Of a DNA stretch of 64,000 nucleotides, positions 41,089-50,375 are shown piece after piece. The DNA is from Azorhizobium sp965227945 (GTDB lineage: Bacteria > Pseudomonadota > Alphaproteobacteria > Rhizobiales > Xanthobacteraceae): the NCBI GenBank assembly GCA_965227945.1, contig CBDDGQ010000005.1:310001-374000 (forward strand). The letters are read 5' to 3'. Made by a program: the position numbers and the translations under genes. How positions within the stretch are numbered: the stretch's first letter is position 1; the number at the start of each line of letters is the position of its first letter. Under the pieces are notes generated by a model. It worked only from the letters and a program-made list of their open reading frames with translations. It did no database searches and was not told where the DNA came from.

Positions 41089-42486
41089 ATGAACCTGCCG
41101 CGCGCGCCCGGCTCGCTGGCCTTTCGCCTGTTTCTGTCGGCGGTGGTGGTGACGGCGCTGGTGCTGTTGGTGGTGGGGGTGGTGCTGTCCTCGCTCTACC
41201 GGGCGGCGGCCGAACGCGCCTTCGACCGGCGCCTCGATGTCTATCTCAAGACCATCGTCGGCGGCCTCGCCAGCAGCGCGGGATCGTCCGGGCCGGCGGT
41301 GGCCGATCCGCAGGGGCTCACCGACCCCTTGTTCGTGTTCCCGTTTTCCGGCTGGTATTGGCAATTGGCGCGGCTGGATAGCGCCAAGCCGGCGGTGCGG
41401 CGCTCGCGCTCTTTGCCGGAGGGCAGCTTGCCCACGCTGGAATCCCTCGGCATCGAGGAGCGGGCCGGCGGGGTGCGCGAAGGCTATGCGTCCGGGCCGG
41501 ACAACCAGACCTTGCGGCTGGTGGAGCGCATGCTCGATCTGGGGCAGGACGGGCGCTACCTCATCACCGTGGCCGGCGATGCCTCGGAGATCGAGGAGGA
41601 GATAACGAACTTCAACCTGGCGCTGGTGGGCACCTTCGGCGTGCTGGGCCTCGCCTTCCTGCTCATCATCGTATTCCAGGTCCGCTTCGGCCTGAAGCCG
41701 CTGGGCCGCGTGTCGGAGGCGCTTGCGGCGGTCCGCTCGGGCAAGGCCGAGCGGCTGGAGGGCGAGTATCCCGAGGAAATCGCCCCCCTGGTGAGCGAGG
41801 TCAATGCGCTGATCGATGCCAACAAGGAGATCGTCGAGCGCTCCCGCACCCATGTGGGCAATCTGGCGCATGCGCTGAAGACGCCGCTCTCCGTGCTGCT
41901 GAACGAAGCCGGCAGCCGCGACGACCCGCTGGCGGTGCGTGTGCGCGATCAGGCGGAGGTGATGCGCGATCAGGTGGGCCATCATCTGGAGCGCGCCCGC
42001 ATGGCGGCCCGCGTTTCGCTGCTGGGGACCGTGTGCGAGGTCGGCCCGATCGTGACCGGGCTGGCGCGCACCATGGAGAAGATCCATCGCACCAAGGACC
42101 TGGCCATCGACCTGAAGGTGGCGAGCGACGAGATCCGGTTCCGCGGCGAGCGCCACGATTTGGAGGAGATGGTCGGCAACCTCATCGACAATGCCTGCAA
42201 ATGGGCGGGCGGACGGGTGCAGGTCACGGTCGCTCTCGATCCGCCGCGGGTTCCCAGCGAGCGCGTGTTCTTCCGGGTGGTGATCGATGACGACGGTCCC
42301 GGTCTCAGCCCCGGCAAGCGCGCCGAGGTGGGCCGGCGTGGCCGACGGCTGGACGAGTCCAAGCCCGGCTCGGGCCTGGGCCTGTCCATCGTGCATGAAC
42401 TGGCGGCGCTCTATGGCGGCCGGTTCGAGATGCAAACGGCGCCGCTGGGCGGCTTGCGCACCGAGCTGGTGCTGCCGGCAACGTGA
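41089..42486 (+). CDS. feuQ: Sensor histidine kinase FeuQ
   Basis: A 465-residue membrane kinase. Two membrane helices (about 10-38 and 175-195) flank a periplasmic sensor domain with PVADPQGLTDPLFVFPFSG-like residues. A HAMP-like region and the phosphoacceptor helix THVGNLAHALKTPLSVLLNE follow, then NLIDNACKWAGG (N-box) and GSGLGLSIVHELAAL (G-box). It is the partner of FeuP, which it phosphorylates in response to an unknown envelope signal. The gene order is the same in Rhizobium and Brucella. Confidence 0.9.
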   Translation: MNLPRAPGSLAFRLFLSAVVVTALVLLVVGVVLSSLYRAAAERAFDRRLDVYLKTIVGGLASSAGSSGPAVADPQGLTDPLFVFPFSGWYWQLARLDSAKPAVRRSRSLPEGSLPTLESLGIEERAGGVREGYASGPDNQTLRLVERMLDLGQDGRYLITVAGDASEIEEEITNFNLALVGTFGVLGLAFLLIIVFQVRFGLKPLGRVSEALAAVRSGKAERLEGEYPEEIAPLVSEVNALIDANKEIVERSRTHVGNLAHALKTPLSVLLNEAGSRDDPLAVRVRDQAEVMRDQVGHHLERARMAARVSLLGTVCEVGPIVTGLARTMEKIHRTKDLAIDLKVASDEIRFRGERHDLEEMVGNLIDNACKWAGGRVQVTVALDPPRVPSERVFFRVVIDDDGPGLSPGKRAEVGRRGRRLDESKPGSGLGLSIVHELAALYGGRFEMQTAPLGGLRTELVLPAT

Positions 42487-42594
42487 GCGGGGCAGCGGGG
42501 TGCGGACGCCGGGGCATCGTGCCGCGTGCATGGAGCCACCCTTTCGCCTAAATGTTCGGCCTCTGTCGCCAATTGCACGGGAAGGCTGGATTTC

Positions 42595-43038
42595 ATGAAC
42601 GCGCCCAAGCTTATCTGTGCCCTACTGGTCGCCGCGGCGCTGGCGGGGTGCACCAGTGATTCCTCGCTTTCGCCGACAGCGGCGGGGGGCATGGGCGTGG
42701 GCGCGGCGGCGCCGGGCAGCGCCGGACCCGTGGTCGCGGGTGCCGCGGTGGGCGGACTGGTGGGCGGCGTCATCGGCGGATCCCTGGACGAGCAGGACCG
42801 CCAACGGGCCTATGCGGCAGAGATGAAGGCCCTGGAATATGGCGGACCGGGCACGCCGGTCGGCTGGCGCGGCGACAGCGGCGCCTACGGAACGGTGATC
42901 GCCGGGCCGGCCTATGCCCGGCCGGGCAATCCGCAATGCCGAGACTACTCGCATACCATCTACGTGCTGGGGAAGCCGCAGACGGCGCGCGGCGTCGCCT
43001 GCCGCAATGCGGACGGAACCTGGGTCTCGGCCACCTGA
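42595..43038 (+). CDS. Glycine-zipper surface lipoprotein (Rickettsia 17 kDa antigen type)
   Basis: A 147-residue lipoprotein with a signal ending AALAGC (Cys19). A glycine-rich hydrophobic hairpin (AGAAVGGLVGGVIGGSLDEQ) is the glycine-zipper motif of the 17 kDa surface antigen family, followed by RQRAYAAEMKALEYGGPG and a small beta domain with CRDYSHTIYVLGKPQTARGV. It is probably anchored in the outer membrane. It stands alone between feuQ and ccmI; such genes are often envelope-stress linked. Confidence 0.88.
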   Translation: MNAPKLICALLVAAALAGCTSDSSLSPTAAGGMGVGAAAPGSAGPVVAGAAVGGLVGGVIGGSLDEQDRQRAYAAEMKALEYGGPGTPVGWRGDSGAYGTVIAGPAYARPGNPQCRDYSHTIYVLGKPQTARGVACRNADGTWVSAT

Positions 43039-43207
43039 GACACCGTCCGGCCCAACCTGGACGGGCGCACCCCGGTGCGCCGACCTTCCATGATACCGCT
43101 AAAACCCCATTGCAGCGTGGCGTGCCCACGCCCCCCTGCGGCGGGGCGCCGCCGCGACCGAAAGCAGCCTTTGCTTTTGCCCTACGCTCCGTTAACCGCA
43201 AGGAACC

Positions 43208-44437
43208 ATGACCTCCATTCCGCTCTTTGCCGGGTTTGCGCTGATGACTGCCGCGGCGGTGATGGCGGTGCTGTGGCCGCTCAGCCGGCAGCGCATCCGG
43301 CACGAGGCCCGCGATGCGGATGTGGCGGTCTATCGCGACCAATTGAGCGAAATCGCCCGCGACCAGGCCGCTGGCCGGCTGCCGCCCGAGCAGGCGGAGG
43401 CGGCGCGCCTGGAGGTGGGCCGGCGCATTCTGGCGGCCGATGCCCGCAGCACCATCGACGGACCGGCCGCCGTGGCGGATGCGGCCCCCTCGGCGCGGCG
43501 GCGCTGGGCAGCGGTGCTGGCGCTGCTGTTCGTGCCGCTGCTGGGGGTGGGGCTCTATGCCCGGATCGGCTCCCCGGCGGTGCCGGGCGCGCCCTTGGCG
43601 GCCCGCCTCACGGCCCCGCCGGACGCCAGCGACGTGGCCATTCTGGTGCGCCGGGTGGAGGAGCATCTGGCGGCCAATCCCAATGACGGCCAGGGCTATG
43701 AGATCCTCGCCCCGGTCTACGCCCGCCTGGGGCGCATGGACGATGCTGCCCGCGCCTATCAGCAGGCCATCCGCATCCTCGGCCCCAGCGTGGAGCGTGA
43801 GGCAGCCCTGGGCGAAGTGCTCACCGCCGCCGCCGACGGCATGGTCACCCAGGCGGCCGCGCGGGCGTTTGCCGCCGCCGTCGCCCTCGATCCGCGCACG
43901 GTGAAAGCGCGCTATTTCCTCGGTCTGGCCGCAGAGCAGGATGGCCGGCGCGCAGATGCCGCCGCCATCTGGGGGCAGTTGCTGGCGGAAGCCCCGCCCG
44001 GCGCCCCCTGGCGGCCGATGCTGGAGGCGGGCCTCGCCAAGCTGGGCGTGACACCGCCGCCGGCCCCGTCCGGCCCCGTCTCCGCCACCTCGCCGCGGCT
44101 GGCCGGTCCGCGGGTATCGGCCCCGCCGGCCGGTCTGGTCCCCGCCGCCCCGTCCGCCCCCGGTCCGACGGCCCAGGACGTGGCCGCCGCTGCCCAGCAG
44201 ACGCCGCAGCAGCGCTCCGAAATGATCGCCGGCATGGTGGCGCGGCTGGAGGAGCGGCTGGCCGCCGATCCCAAGGACCTGGATGGCTGGTTGCGTCTGG
44301 CCCGCGCCTGGAGTGTTCTGGGCGACAAGACCAAGGCGGCGGCGGCACTGCAATCGGCCCGGACCGCCTTTGCCGGCGATGACGAGGCGGCCCGCCGCAT
44401 CGAGGCCGCACGCACCGAACTCGGGCTGGGAGGCTGA
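43208..44437 (+). CDS. ccmI: Cytochrome c maturation protein CcmI (CycH)
   Basis: A 409-residue protein with two membrane helices (residues about 1-25 and about 97-115), a loop containing DADVAVYRDQLSEIARDQAA, and a periplasmic domain with TPR units (PNDGQGYEILAPVYARLGRM, PKDLDGWLRLARAWSVLGDK). CcmI holds apocytochrome c by its carboxyl end and delivers it to the heme ligation complex. It is the first gene of the ccmIEFH operon, and its stop is followed by ccmE after four bases. Confidence 0.93.
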   Translation: MTSIPLFAGFALMTAAAVMAVLWPLSRQRIRHEARDADVAVYRDQLSEIARDQAAGRLPPEQAEAARLEVGRRILAADARSTIDGPAAVADAAPSARRRWAAVLALLFVPLLGVGLYARIGSPAVPGAPLAARLTAPPDASDVAILVRRVEEHLAANPNDGQGYEILAPVYARLGRMDDAARAYQQAIRILGPSVEREAALGEVLTAAADGMVTQAAARAFAAAVALDPRTVKARYFLGLAAEQDGRRADAAAIWGQLLAEAPPGAPWRPMLEAGLAKLGVTPPPAPSGPVSATSPRLAGPRVSAPPAGLVPAAPSAPGPTAQDVAAAAQQTPQQRSEMIAGMVARLEERLAADPKDLDGWLRLARAWSVLGDKTKAAAALQSARTAFAGDDEAARRIEAARTELGLGG

Positions 44438-44441
44438 CGCC

Positions 44442-45008
44442 GTGACGCGCAAAAGTCGCCGCCTGGTGCTCATTGGGGCCGGCCTCAGCGTTCTGGCGCT
44501 GGCCGCCGGCCTGATCCTGACCGCGCTCAACGACACCATCGTCTTCTTCCGCACCCCCACCGAGATCGCCCAGCGGCAGATCGCGCCGGGCGCGCGGGTG
44601 CGCCTCGGCGGGCTGGTGGAGCCCGGCAGCGTGGAGAAGACCGGCGCCGCCGTGCGCTTTGCCGTCAGCGACGGCAACAATCACGTGGTGGTGGGCTATC
44701 ACGGTTTGCTCCCCGACCTGTTCCGCGAAGGGCAGGGGGTGGTGGCCGAGGGCGTGCTGCAGGCCGACGGCACGGTGGCCGCCGACAGCGTGCTGGCCAA
44801 GCATGACGAGCGCTACATGCCGCGCGAAGTGGCCGACGCCTTGAAGAAGTCCGGCCATTGGAAGGAAGGCGAGCCCGGCGGTCCGCCGGCGCAGCAGAGC
44901 CTTCCGCCCAAGCCGGCGCCGGCCGTCCCCGCGCCGTCGGGCGCGGCGCTCCCCTCTGCCGCTGTGCCGGCGGCAACGCCCGCATCCTCCCGGAGCCCGG
45001 CCCCATGA
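44442..45008 (+). CDS. ccmE: Periplasmic heme chaperone CcmE (CycJ)
   Basis: A 188-residue protein starting at GTG 44442. An amino-terminal membrane anchor (LVLIGAGLSVLALAAGLILT) precedes the beta-barrel domain. The heme-binding histidine lies in LAKHDERYMP, where heme is covalently carried to the ligase. The carboxyl extension (Pro/Ala-rich after about residue 140) is longer than in E. coli. It overlaps ccmF by ATGA. It receives heme from CcmC and delivers it to CcmF/H. Confidence 0.95.
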   Translation: MTRKSRRLVLIGAGLSVLALAAGLILTALNDTIVFFRTPTEIAQRQIAPGARVRLGGLVEPGSVEKTGAAVRFAVSDGNNHVVVGYHGLLPDLFREGQGVVAEGVLQADGTVAADSVLAKHDERYMPREVADALKKSGHWKEGEPGGPPAQQSLPPKPAPAVPAPSGAALPSAAVPAATPASSRSPAP

Positions 45009-46987
45009 TCGCGGAACTCGGCCAATATGCGCTGATCCTGGCCCTGGCTCTGGCGCTGGTGCAGATGGTGGTGCCCGCCTGGGGCGCGGCACGGCAGGAT
45101 CCGGTGCTGATGGGGGTGGCCGCGCCGGTGGCGCTGGCGGTGCTGGGCTTCGTCAGCTTCGCCTTTGCCGCGCTGGTGGCGGTCTATGTGACCTCCGATT
45201 TCTCGGTGGTGAATGTGGTGGAGAATTCCCACTCGCAGATGCCGCTCATCTACAAGATCACCAGCACCTGGGGGAACCATGAGGGTTCCATGATGCTGTG
45301 GGTGTTCGTGCTGGCGGTGTTCGCCGGTCTCGTGGCGCTGTTCGGCGGCAATCTGCCGGATCGGCTGAAGGCCAATGCCCTGGCGGTGCAAGGGTCGATC
45401 GCCAGCGCCTTCCTGGCCTTCATCCTGCTCACCTCCAATCCCTTCCTGCGCATGATCCCGGCCCCGGCGGAGGGGCGCGACCTCAATCCGGTGCTGCAGG
45501 ATCCCGGCCTCGCCATCCATCCGCCGCTGCTCTATCTCGGCTATGTGGGCCTCTCCATCGCCTTCTCCTTCGCCATGGCGGCGCTGATCGAGGGCCGGAT
45601 CGATGCCGCCTGGGCGCGCTGGGTGCGACCCTGGACCCTGGCCGCCTGGCTGTTCCTGACGCTGGGCATCGCCATGGGGTCCTACTGGGCCTATTACGAA
45701 CTGGGCTGGGGCGGCTGGTGGTTCTGGGACCCGGTGGAGAATGCCTCGCTGATGCCGTGGCTGGCGGCCACCGCTCTGCTGCATTCCGCCGTGGTGATGG
45801 AAAAGCGCGATGCGCTGAAGATCTGGACCATCCTCCTCGCGATCCTCGCCTTCTCGCTGTCGCTGATCGGCACCTTCCTGGTGCGCTCGGGCGTGCTGAC
45901 CTCGGTGCATGCCTTCGCCAGCGATCCCACCCGCGGCGTGTTCATCCTGGGCATTCTCACCTTGTTCATCGGCGGCGGCCTGCTGATGTTCGCGCTGCGC
46001 GCCGGTGAACTGCGCCAGGGCGGCCTGTTCGCGCCGGTCTCGCGCGAAGGCGCGCTGGTGTTCAACAATCTGTTCCTCACCGCGGCCACCGCCTCGGTGT
46101 TCGTGGGCACGCTCTATCCGTTGGCGCTGGAAGCGCTCACCGACGCCAAGATCACGGTGGGCCCGCCCTTCTTCAACCTCACCTTCGGCGGGCTGATGCT
46201 GCCCTTGGTGTTCGCCATGCCGTTCGGCCCGCTCTTGGCCTGGAAGCGCGGCGACCTCTTGGGGGTGGCCCAGCGCCTGACGCTGGCGGCGGGCTTTGCG
46301 GTCATCGCCGGCGTGGTGACCGCCGCCGCCGAGGGCGGGGCGGTGCTGGCGGCGGTGGTGATCGGCCTTGCGGTCTTCATCATGGCCGGGGCGCTCACCG
46401 ACATCGTCGAGCGCGCGGGCATCGGCCGGGTGCCGGCGCGGGTGGCCTGGGCGCGCTTCCGCGGCCTGCCGCGCTCCACCTTCGGCACCGCCATCGCCCA
46501 TTTCGGGGTGGGCGTGTGCCTCATCGGCATCGTCTCGGAGACCGCCTGGAGCCTGGAGCGCATCGCCTCGGTGAAGCTGGGCGACACCATCACCATCGGC
46601 ACGCGGGACCTCACCTTTGCCCGCATCGAGAACCGCGCCGGACCCAATTTCGCCGCCCGCACGGCAGTGTTCGACATCCGCTCCGGCGGCGTCGCGCAAG
46701 GCACGGTGGAAGCCTCGCGGCGGGTGTTCGCGGCGCGGCAGATGTCCACCACCGAATCCGGCATCCGCACCTTCGGCTTCAGCCAGCTCTATCTCTCCAT
46801 GGGCGAGGAGACGCCGGACGGACACATCTCCGTCCGCGTCACCTGGAAGCCGCTGGTGACCTTGATCTGGCTGGGCGCCGTGGTGATGGCGCTGGGCGGC
46901 GGCCTGTCGCTCGCCGACCGCCGCCTGCGGGTCGGGGCGCCCAAGCCCGCCCGCCGTCGCGCGCCCGCAGCCGTTCCGGCGGAATAG
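45005..46987 (+). CDS. ccmF: Cytochrome c heme lyase subunit CcmF (CycK)
   Basis: A 660-residue polytopic membrane protein starting at the ATG that overlaps the ccmE stop. The tryptophan-rich WWD signature lies in GWGGWWFWDPVENASLMPWL. Other markers are GNHEGSMMLW, HPPLLYLGYVGLSIAF and the carboxyl region with FTFARIENRAGPNF-like residues. It joins heme from CcmE to apocytochrome thiols presented by CcmI/CcmH on the periplasmic side. Length is normal for the family. Confidence 0.95.
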   Translation: MIAELGQYALILALALALVQMVVPAWGAARQDPVLMGVAAPVALAVLGFVSFAFAALVAVYVTSDFSVVNVVENSHSQMPLIYKITSTWGNHEGSMMLWVFVLAVFAGLVALFGGNLPDRLKANALAVQGSIASAFLAFILLTSNPFLRMIPAPAEGRDLNPVLQDPGLAIHPPLLYLGYVGLSIAFSFAMAALIEGRIDAAWARWVRPWTLAAWLFLTLGIAMGSYWAYYELGWGGWWFWDPVENASLMPWLAATALLHSAVVMEKRDALKIWTILLAILAFSLSLIGTFLVRSGVLTSVHAFASDPTRGVFILGILTLFIGGGLLMFALRAGELRQGGLFAPVSREGALVFNNLFLTAATASVFVGTLYPLALEALTDAKITVGPPFFNLTFGGLMLPLVFAMPFGPLLAWKRGDLLGVAQRLTLAAGFAVIAGVVTAAAEGGAVLAAVVIGLAVFIMAGALTDIVERAGIGRVPARVAWARFRGLPRSTFGTAIAHFGVGVCLIGIVSETAWSLERIASVKLGDTITIGTRDLTFARIENRAGPNFAARTAVFDIRSGGVAQGTVEASRRVFAARQMSTTESGIRTFGFSQLYLSMGEETPDGHISVRVTWKPLVTLIWLGAVVMALGGGLSLADRRLRVGAPKPARRRAPAAVPAE

Positions 46988-46990
46988 GCC

Positions 46991-47482
46991 ATGACCATCT
47001 GGAGCGCCCTGCGCCGCATCGGCCCCCGCGCCCTTCTGGGCCTCGCCTTGCTGTGCGCGGCGCCGGCGCTGGCGGTGCAGCCGGACGAAGTGCTGCCCGA
47101 TCCGAAGCTGGAGGCCCGCGCCCGGGTGCTGTCGCAGGAATTGCGCTGCATGGTCTGCCAGAACCAGTCCATCGACGACAGCGACGCGCCGCTGGCCCGC
47201 GATCTGCGGGTGCTGGTGCGCGACCGGCTGAAGGCGGGCGACAGCGACCGGCAGGTGCTGGACTTCCTGGTGGCCCGCTATGGCGAGTTCGTGCTGATGC
47301 GTCCGGTCGTCTCCTGGCGCAACGCGTTGCTGTGGGGCACGCCGGGGCTCGTGCTGCTGCTGGGCGGGGCCGCCGCCTATGCCGCCATGCGCCGCCGCCG
47401 TCCCGCCCCGCCGGCCTTGACGGCGGAGGAGGAAGCCCGCGTCCGCGCGCTGCTGGCGGAGAGCGGCCCGCGCGAGGGCTGA
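46991..47482 (+). CDS. ccmH: Cytochrome c maturation reductase CcmH (CycL)
   Basis: A 163-residue protein. A Sec signal is followed by VQPDEVLPDPKLEARARVLS and the redox motif RCMVCQNQSIDDSDAPLARD, in which the CxxC pair reduces apocytochrome thiols. A three-helix bundle and a carboxyl membrane anchor (LLWGTPGLVLLLGGAAAYAA) follow. It is the last gene of ccmIEFH; the stop is followed by the promoter region of htrA. Confidence 0.95.
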   Translation: MTIWSALRRIGPRALLGLALLCAAPALAVQPDEVLPDPKLEARARVLSQELRCMVCQNQSIDDSDAPLARDLRVLVRDRLKAGDSDRQVLDFLVARYGEFVLMRPVVSWRNALLWGTPGLVLLLGGAAAYAAMRRRRPAPPALTAEEEARVRALLAESGPREG

Positions 47483-47636
47483 CCCGGTGCCGGCTACCGT
47501 TATCGCTCACGCAGCCGTGACTCGCCTTACAGAACCGTAACTCTGCCGCCAGGGGCCTGTAAGGCGGACGGGCCTAGTTTCTCTCTCAAGCCGGCCCGCC
47601 AAGGGCGGTCGCACACCAGAGAGAGATGCATCGCGC
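47483..47636 (+). promoter_or_regulatory. htrA promoter region with spaced direct repeats
   Basis: Three related boxes occur: CCGTTATCG (47497), CCGTGACTC (47515) and CCGTAACTC (47535). The last two are exactly 20 bases apart, about two helical turns, the layout expected for tandem binding of an OmpR-type regulator. The two-component system that follows htrA is a natural candidate. The htrA coding sequence begins at 47637. Confidence 0.5.
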
Positions 47637-49211
47637 ATGACCCCTTCTTCCCATTCCCCCTCTTTGACGAAGCGTCGCCGGACCGCCCTTCTGGCGGGCG
47701 TTGTCGGCTTGGCAGTGGCCGGTGTCGCGGTCGGCCAGTTCGGCTATCCCAGCACCCCCGCGTTCGCCCAGACCAACCAGGCGCCTGTCGCGCCGGGCCT
47801 GTCCGCCAGCACCTTCTCCTTCGCCGACATCGTGCAGAAGGTCACCCCCGCCGTGGTTTCGGTGAAGGTGAAGAAGGACGGCAACGCCCAGCAGATGGCC
47901 ATGGGTGACGAAGGCGGCATGGGCGGCGCCGATGTGCCCCCGCAGATCGAGCGTTTCCTCAAGCGCTTCGGCTTCGAGAACGGTCCCGGCGGCATGCAGG
48001 GCCAGGGCCAGATGCCCCAGCGCGCCCCGCGCGGTGAGCGGGGCGAGCGCCGGGTGGTGGGCCAGGGCTCCGGCTTCATCATTTCCGCCGATGGCTATGT
48101 GGTGACCAACAACCATGTGGTGGACGGCGCCTCCGAAGTGGACGTGACCACCACCGACGGCAAGGAATATACCGCCAAGGTGATCGGCGCGGATTCCCGC
48201 ACCGACGTGGCGCTGCTGAAGATCGAGGGCAAGAGCGATCTGCCCTGGGTGAAGCTGTCCGACACCGTGCCGCGCGTCGGCGACTGGGTGATCGCGGTGG
48301 GCAATCCCTTCGGTCTCGGCGGCACGGTCACCGCCGGCATCGTCTCCGCCCGTGGCCGCGACATCGGCTCGGGTCCTTATGACGACTTCGTGCAGATCGA
48401 CGCGCCCATCAACAAGGGCAATTCCGGCGGGCCGACCTTCGACCTTTCGGGCAATGTCATCGGCATGAACACCGCCATCGTGTCGCCCTCCGGCGGCAAC
48501 GTGGGCATCGCCTTCGCCATCCCGTCCGAGACGGTGAAGACGGTGGTGGACCAGCTCCGCCAGTCGGGTTCGGTAGCGCGCGGATATATCGGCGTGCAGA
48601 TCCAGCCGGTGACCGACGATCTGGCCTCCGGCCTCGGCCTCAACACCGCCGAGGGCGCGCTGGTGGCGCAGGTCCAGCCGGACACGCCGGGGGCCAAGGC
48701 GGGCCTGAAGAGCGGCGACGTGGTCACCAAGCTCAATGGCGAGCCGGTCAAGGATGCCCGCGACCTCAGCCGCAAGATCGGCATGATGAAGCCGGGCACC
48801 ACGGTTGCCCTCGCGGTGACGCGGGACGGCAAGGCCATGAACCTGGACGTGAAGCTGGAGCAGCTGCCCGGCGAGCAGCAGACCGCCAGCCTCAATGACC
48901 AGGATGCGCCCGGCCACGACGTGCCGCGCCTCGGCCTGCAACTGGCTCCGGCCAAGAGCGTGAAGGGCGCCGGCGCCGATGGCGTGGTGGTCACCGAGGT
49001 GGATCCCAACGGACCGGCCGCCGCCCGCGGCATCCGCTCCGGCGACGTGATCCTGGATGTGGGCGGCAAGGCCGTCTCCAGCCCGGCGGACGTGCGCGAC
49101 GGCCTGGCTGCCGCCAAGACCGAGAACCGCAAGGCGGTGCTGATGCGGGTGAAGGGTGAGCAGGGTGTGCGCTTCGTCGCCATCACCCTGGACGCCAAGG
49201 CCCGCGGCTGA
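47637..49211 (+). CDS. degP: Periplasmic serine endoprotease HtrA/DegP
   Basis: A 524-residue Do-family protease. A Tat- or Sec-type signal (RRTALLAGVVGLAVAGVAVG) ends near FAQ. The trypsin-like domain has His in VTNNHVVDG, Asp in SRTDVALLKI and Ser in KGNSGGPTFD. Two PDZ domains follow, with GYIGVQIQPVTDDLASGLGL and LGLQLAPAKSVKGAGADGVV. A Gly-rich insertion (GGMQGQGQMPQRAPRGERGE) is typical of alphaproteobacterial DegP. It degrades or refolds damaged envelope proteins. The two-component genes downstream may regulate it. Confidence 0.95.
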   Translation: MTPSSHSPSLTKRRRTALLAGVVGLAVAGVAVGQFGYPSTPAFAQTNQAPVAPGLSASTFSFADIVQKVTPAVVSVKVKKDGNAQQMAMGDEGGMGGADVPPQIERFLKRFGFENGPGGMQGQGQMPQRAPRGERGERRVVGQGSGFIISADGYVVTNNHVVDGASEVDVTTTDGKEYTAKVIGADSRTDVALLKIEGKSDLPWVKLSDTVPRVGDWVIAVGNPFGLGGTVTAGIVSARGRDIGSGPYDDFVQIDAPINKGNSGGPTFDLSGNVIGMNTAIVSPSGGNVGIAFAIPSETVKTVVDQLRQSGSVARGYIGVQIQPVTDDLASGLGLNTAEGALVAQVQPDTPGAKAGLKSGDVVTKLNGEPVKDARDLSRKIGMMKPGTTVALAVTRDGKAMNLDVKLEQLPGEQQTASLNDQDAPGHDVPRLGLQLAPAKSVKGAGADGVVVTEVDPNGPAAARGIRSGDVILDVGGKAVSSPADVRDGLAAAKTENRKAVLMRVKGEQGVRFVAITLDAKARG

Positions 49212-49610
49212 CGCCAAGGGGCGGCGGCGCGCACAGCGCGGCCGCTCCGGCGCAGAGAACCGGCCGACAGCATGGCCGGGCAGGGGGGCCCGCCCCAGCC
49301 GACCTGTCGGCCCGGCGCACCGGATTCGGGGGAACGGCGGTGCGCCCCCCGATCGCCCTTTGGCCCGCACCCGGGCCGAAGGGCGATCGGATGAGACTGA
49401 AAGTCGTGCGCCCTTTGGCCCCTCTCGGGTGGAAGGGCGATCGGACGAGAATGCAATTGGTGCACCGGCGGCACCTTCCGTCGCCCCAAACGCTGCCGAG
49501 GCCCAATCGGCGCGGGGAGCGAGGCTTCCCGCGCCGTCAGCTTTTTCCAGCCTTGGCGCATTTCCCTCCACAACCTGCTGCGCGCGGCGCGGATCGTGAT
49601 CTAGAGTGCC
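49212..49610. repeat. Intergenic hairpin repeats between htrA and the response regulator
   Basis: About 400 bases without a gene. A long inverted repeat has arms CCGATCGCCCTTTGGCCC (49349-49366) and GGGCCGAAGGGCGATCGG (49373-49390), 18 base pairs with one wobble and a six-base loop. A second, less perfect hairpin follows (49409-49421 with 49427-49439), and AAGGGCGATCGGA recurs 55 bases on. It looks like a dispersed palindromic repeat that may also modulate mRNA between htrA and the regulator. Confidence 0.75.
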
Positions 49611-50327
49611 ATGAACCCGAATCTCGAACCGGACTTCAGCCTCTCCATGCGACTGCTCCTCGTCGAGGATGACCACGACGCGGCGGACTATCTGCGCAAG
49701 GCCTTCCGCGAGGCCGGCCATGTGGTGGATCACGCCGCCGACGGCGAGGACGGCCTCGCCCACGCGCTCGACGGCAAATATGACGTGCTGGTGGTGGATC
49801 GCATGCTGCCGATCCGCGACGGACTGTCCCTGGTGACCGAGCTGCGCGGCCGGGGCGATGCCACGCCGGTGCTGATCCTCTCCGCTCTGGGGCAGGTGGA
49901 CGACCGGGTGGTGGGCTTGCGCGCCGGCGGCGACGATTACCTGCCCAAGCCTTATGCCTTCACCGAATTGCTGGCGCGGGTGGAAGCCCTGTCGCGCCGC
50001 GGCGCGCCGCAGGCGGCGGAAACGGTCTATCGGGTCGGCGACCTGGAGCTGGACCGCCTCGCCCACCGGGTGACCCGCGGCGGCAAGGACATTCCGCTGC
50101 AGCCGCGCGAGTTCCGCCTGATGGAATATCTCCTGCGCCATGCCGGCCAGGTGGTGACCCGCACCATGCTGCTGGAGAATGTCTGGGACTATCATTTCGA
50201 CCCCCAGACCAATGTGATCGACGTCCACGTCTCGCGGCTGCGCTCGAAGATCGACAAGGGCTTCGATGTGCCTTTGATCCACACCGTGCGCGGTGCCGGC
50301 TACATGGTTCGGGTGGGCCTGCGCTGA
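49611..50327 (+). CDS. OmpR-family response regulator
   Basis: A 238-residue regulator; the ATG at 49647 (MRLLLVEDDHDAADYLRKAF) is an alternative that would match other family members better. The receiver shows VEDD, phospho-acceptor Asp in VVDRMLPIRDG and Lys in YLPKPYAFTELLAR. The DNA-binding domain has QPREFRLMEYLLRHAGQVVT and DPQTNVIDVHVSRLRSKIDK. It resembles CzcR/CopR-type regulators. With the adjacent kinase it forms a two-component system next to htrA and probably senses envelope or metal stress. Confidence 0.9.
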   Translation: MNPNLEPDFSLSMRLLLVEDDHDAADYLRKAFREAGHVVDHAADGEDGLAHALDGKYDVLVVDRMLPIRDGLSLVTELRGRGDATPVLILSALGQVDDRVVGLRAGGDDYLPKPYAFTELLARVEALSRRGAPQAAETVYRVGDLELDRLAHRVTRGGKDIPLQPREFRLMEYLLRHAGQVVTRTMLLENVWDYHFDPQTNVIDVHVSRLRSKIDKGFDVPLIHTVRGAGYMVRVGLR

Positions 50328-50375
50328 GATGATCGGCGCCGGCACCGGGGGCCGCAGGGCGGCGGGGCGCCGGCG

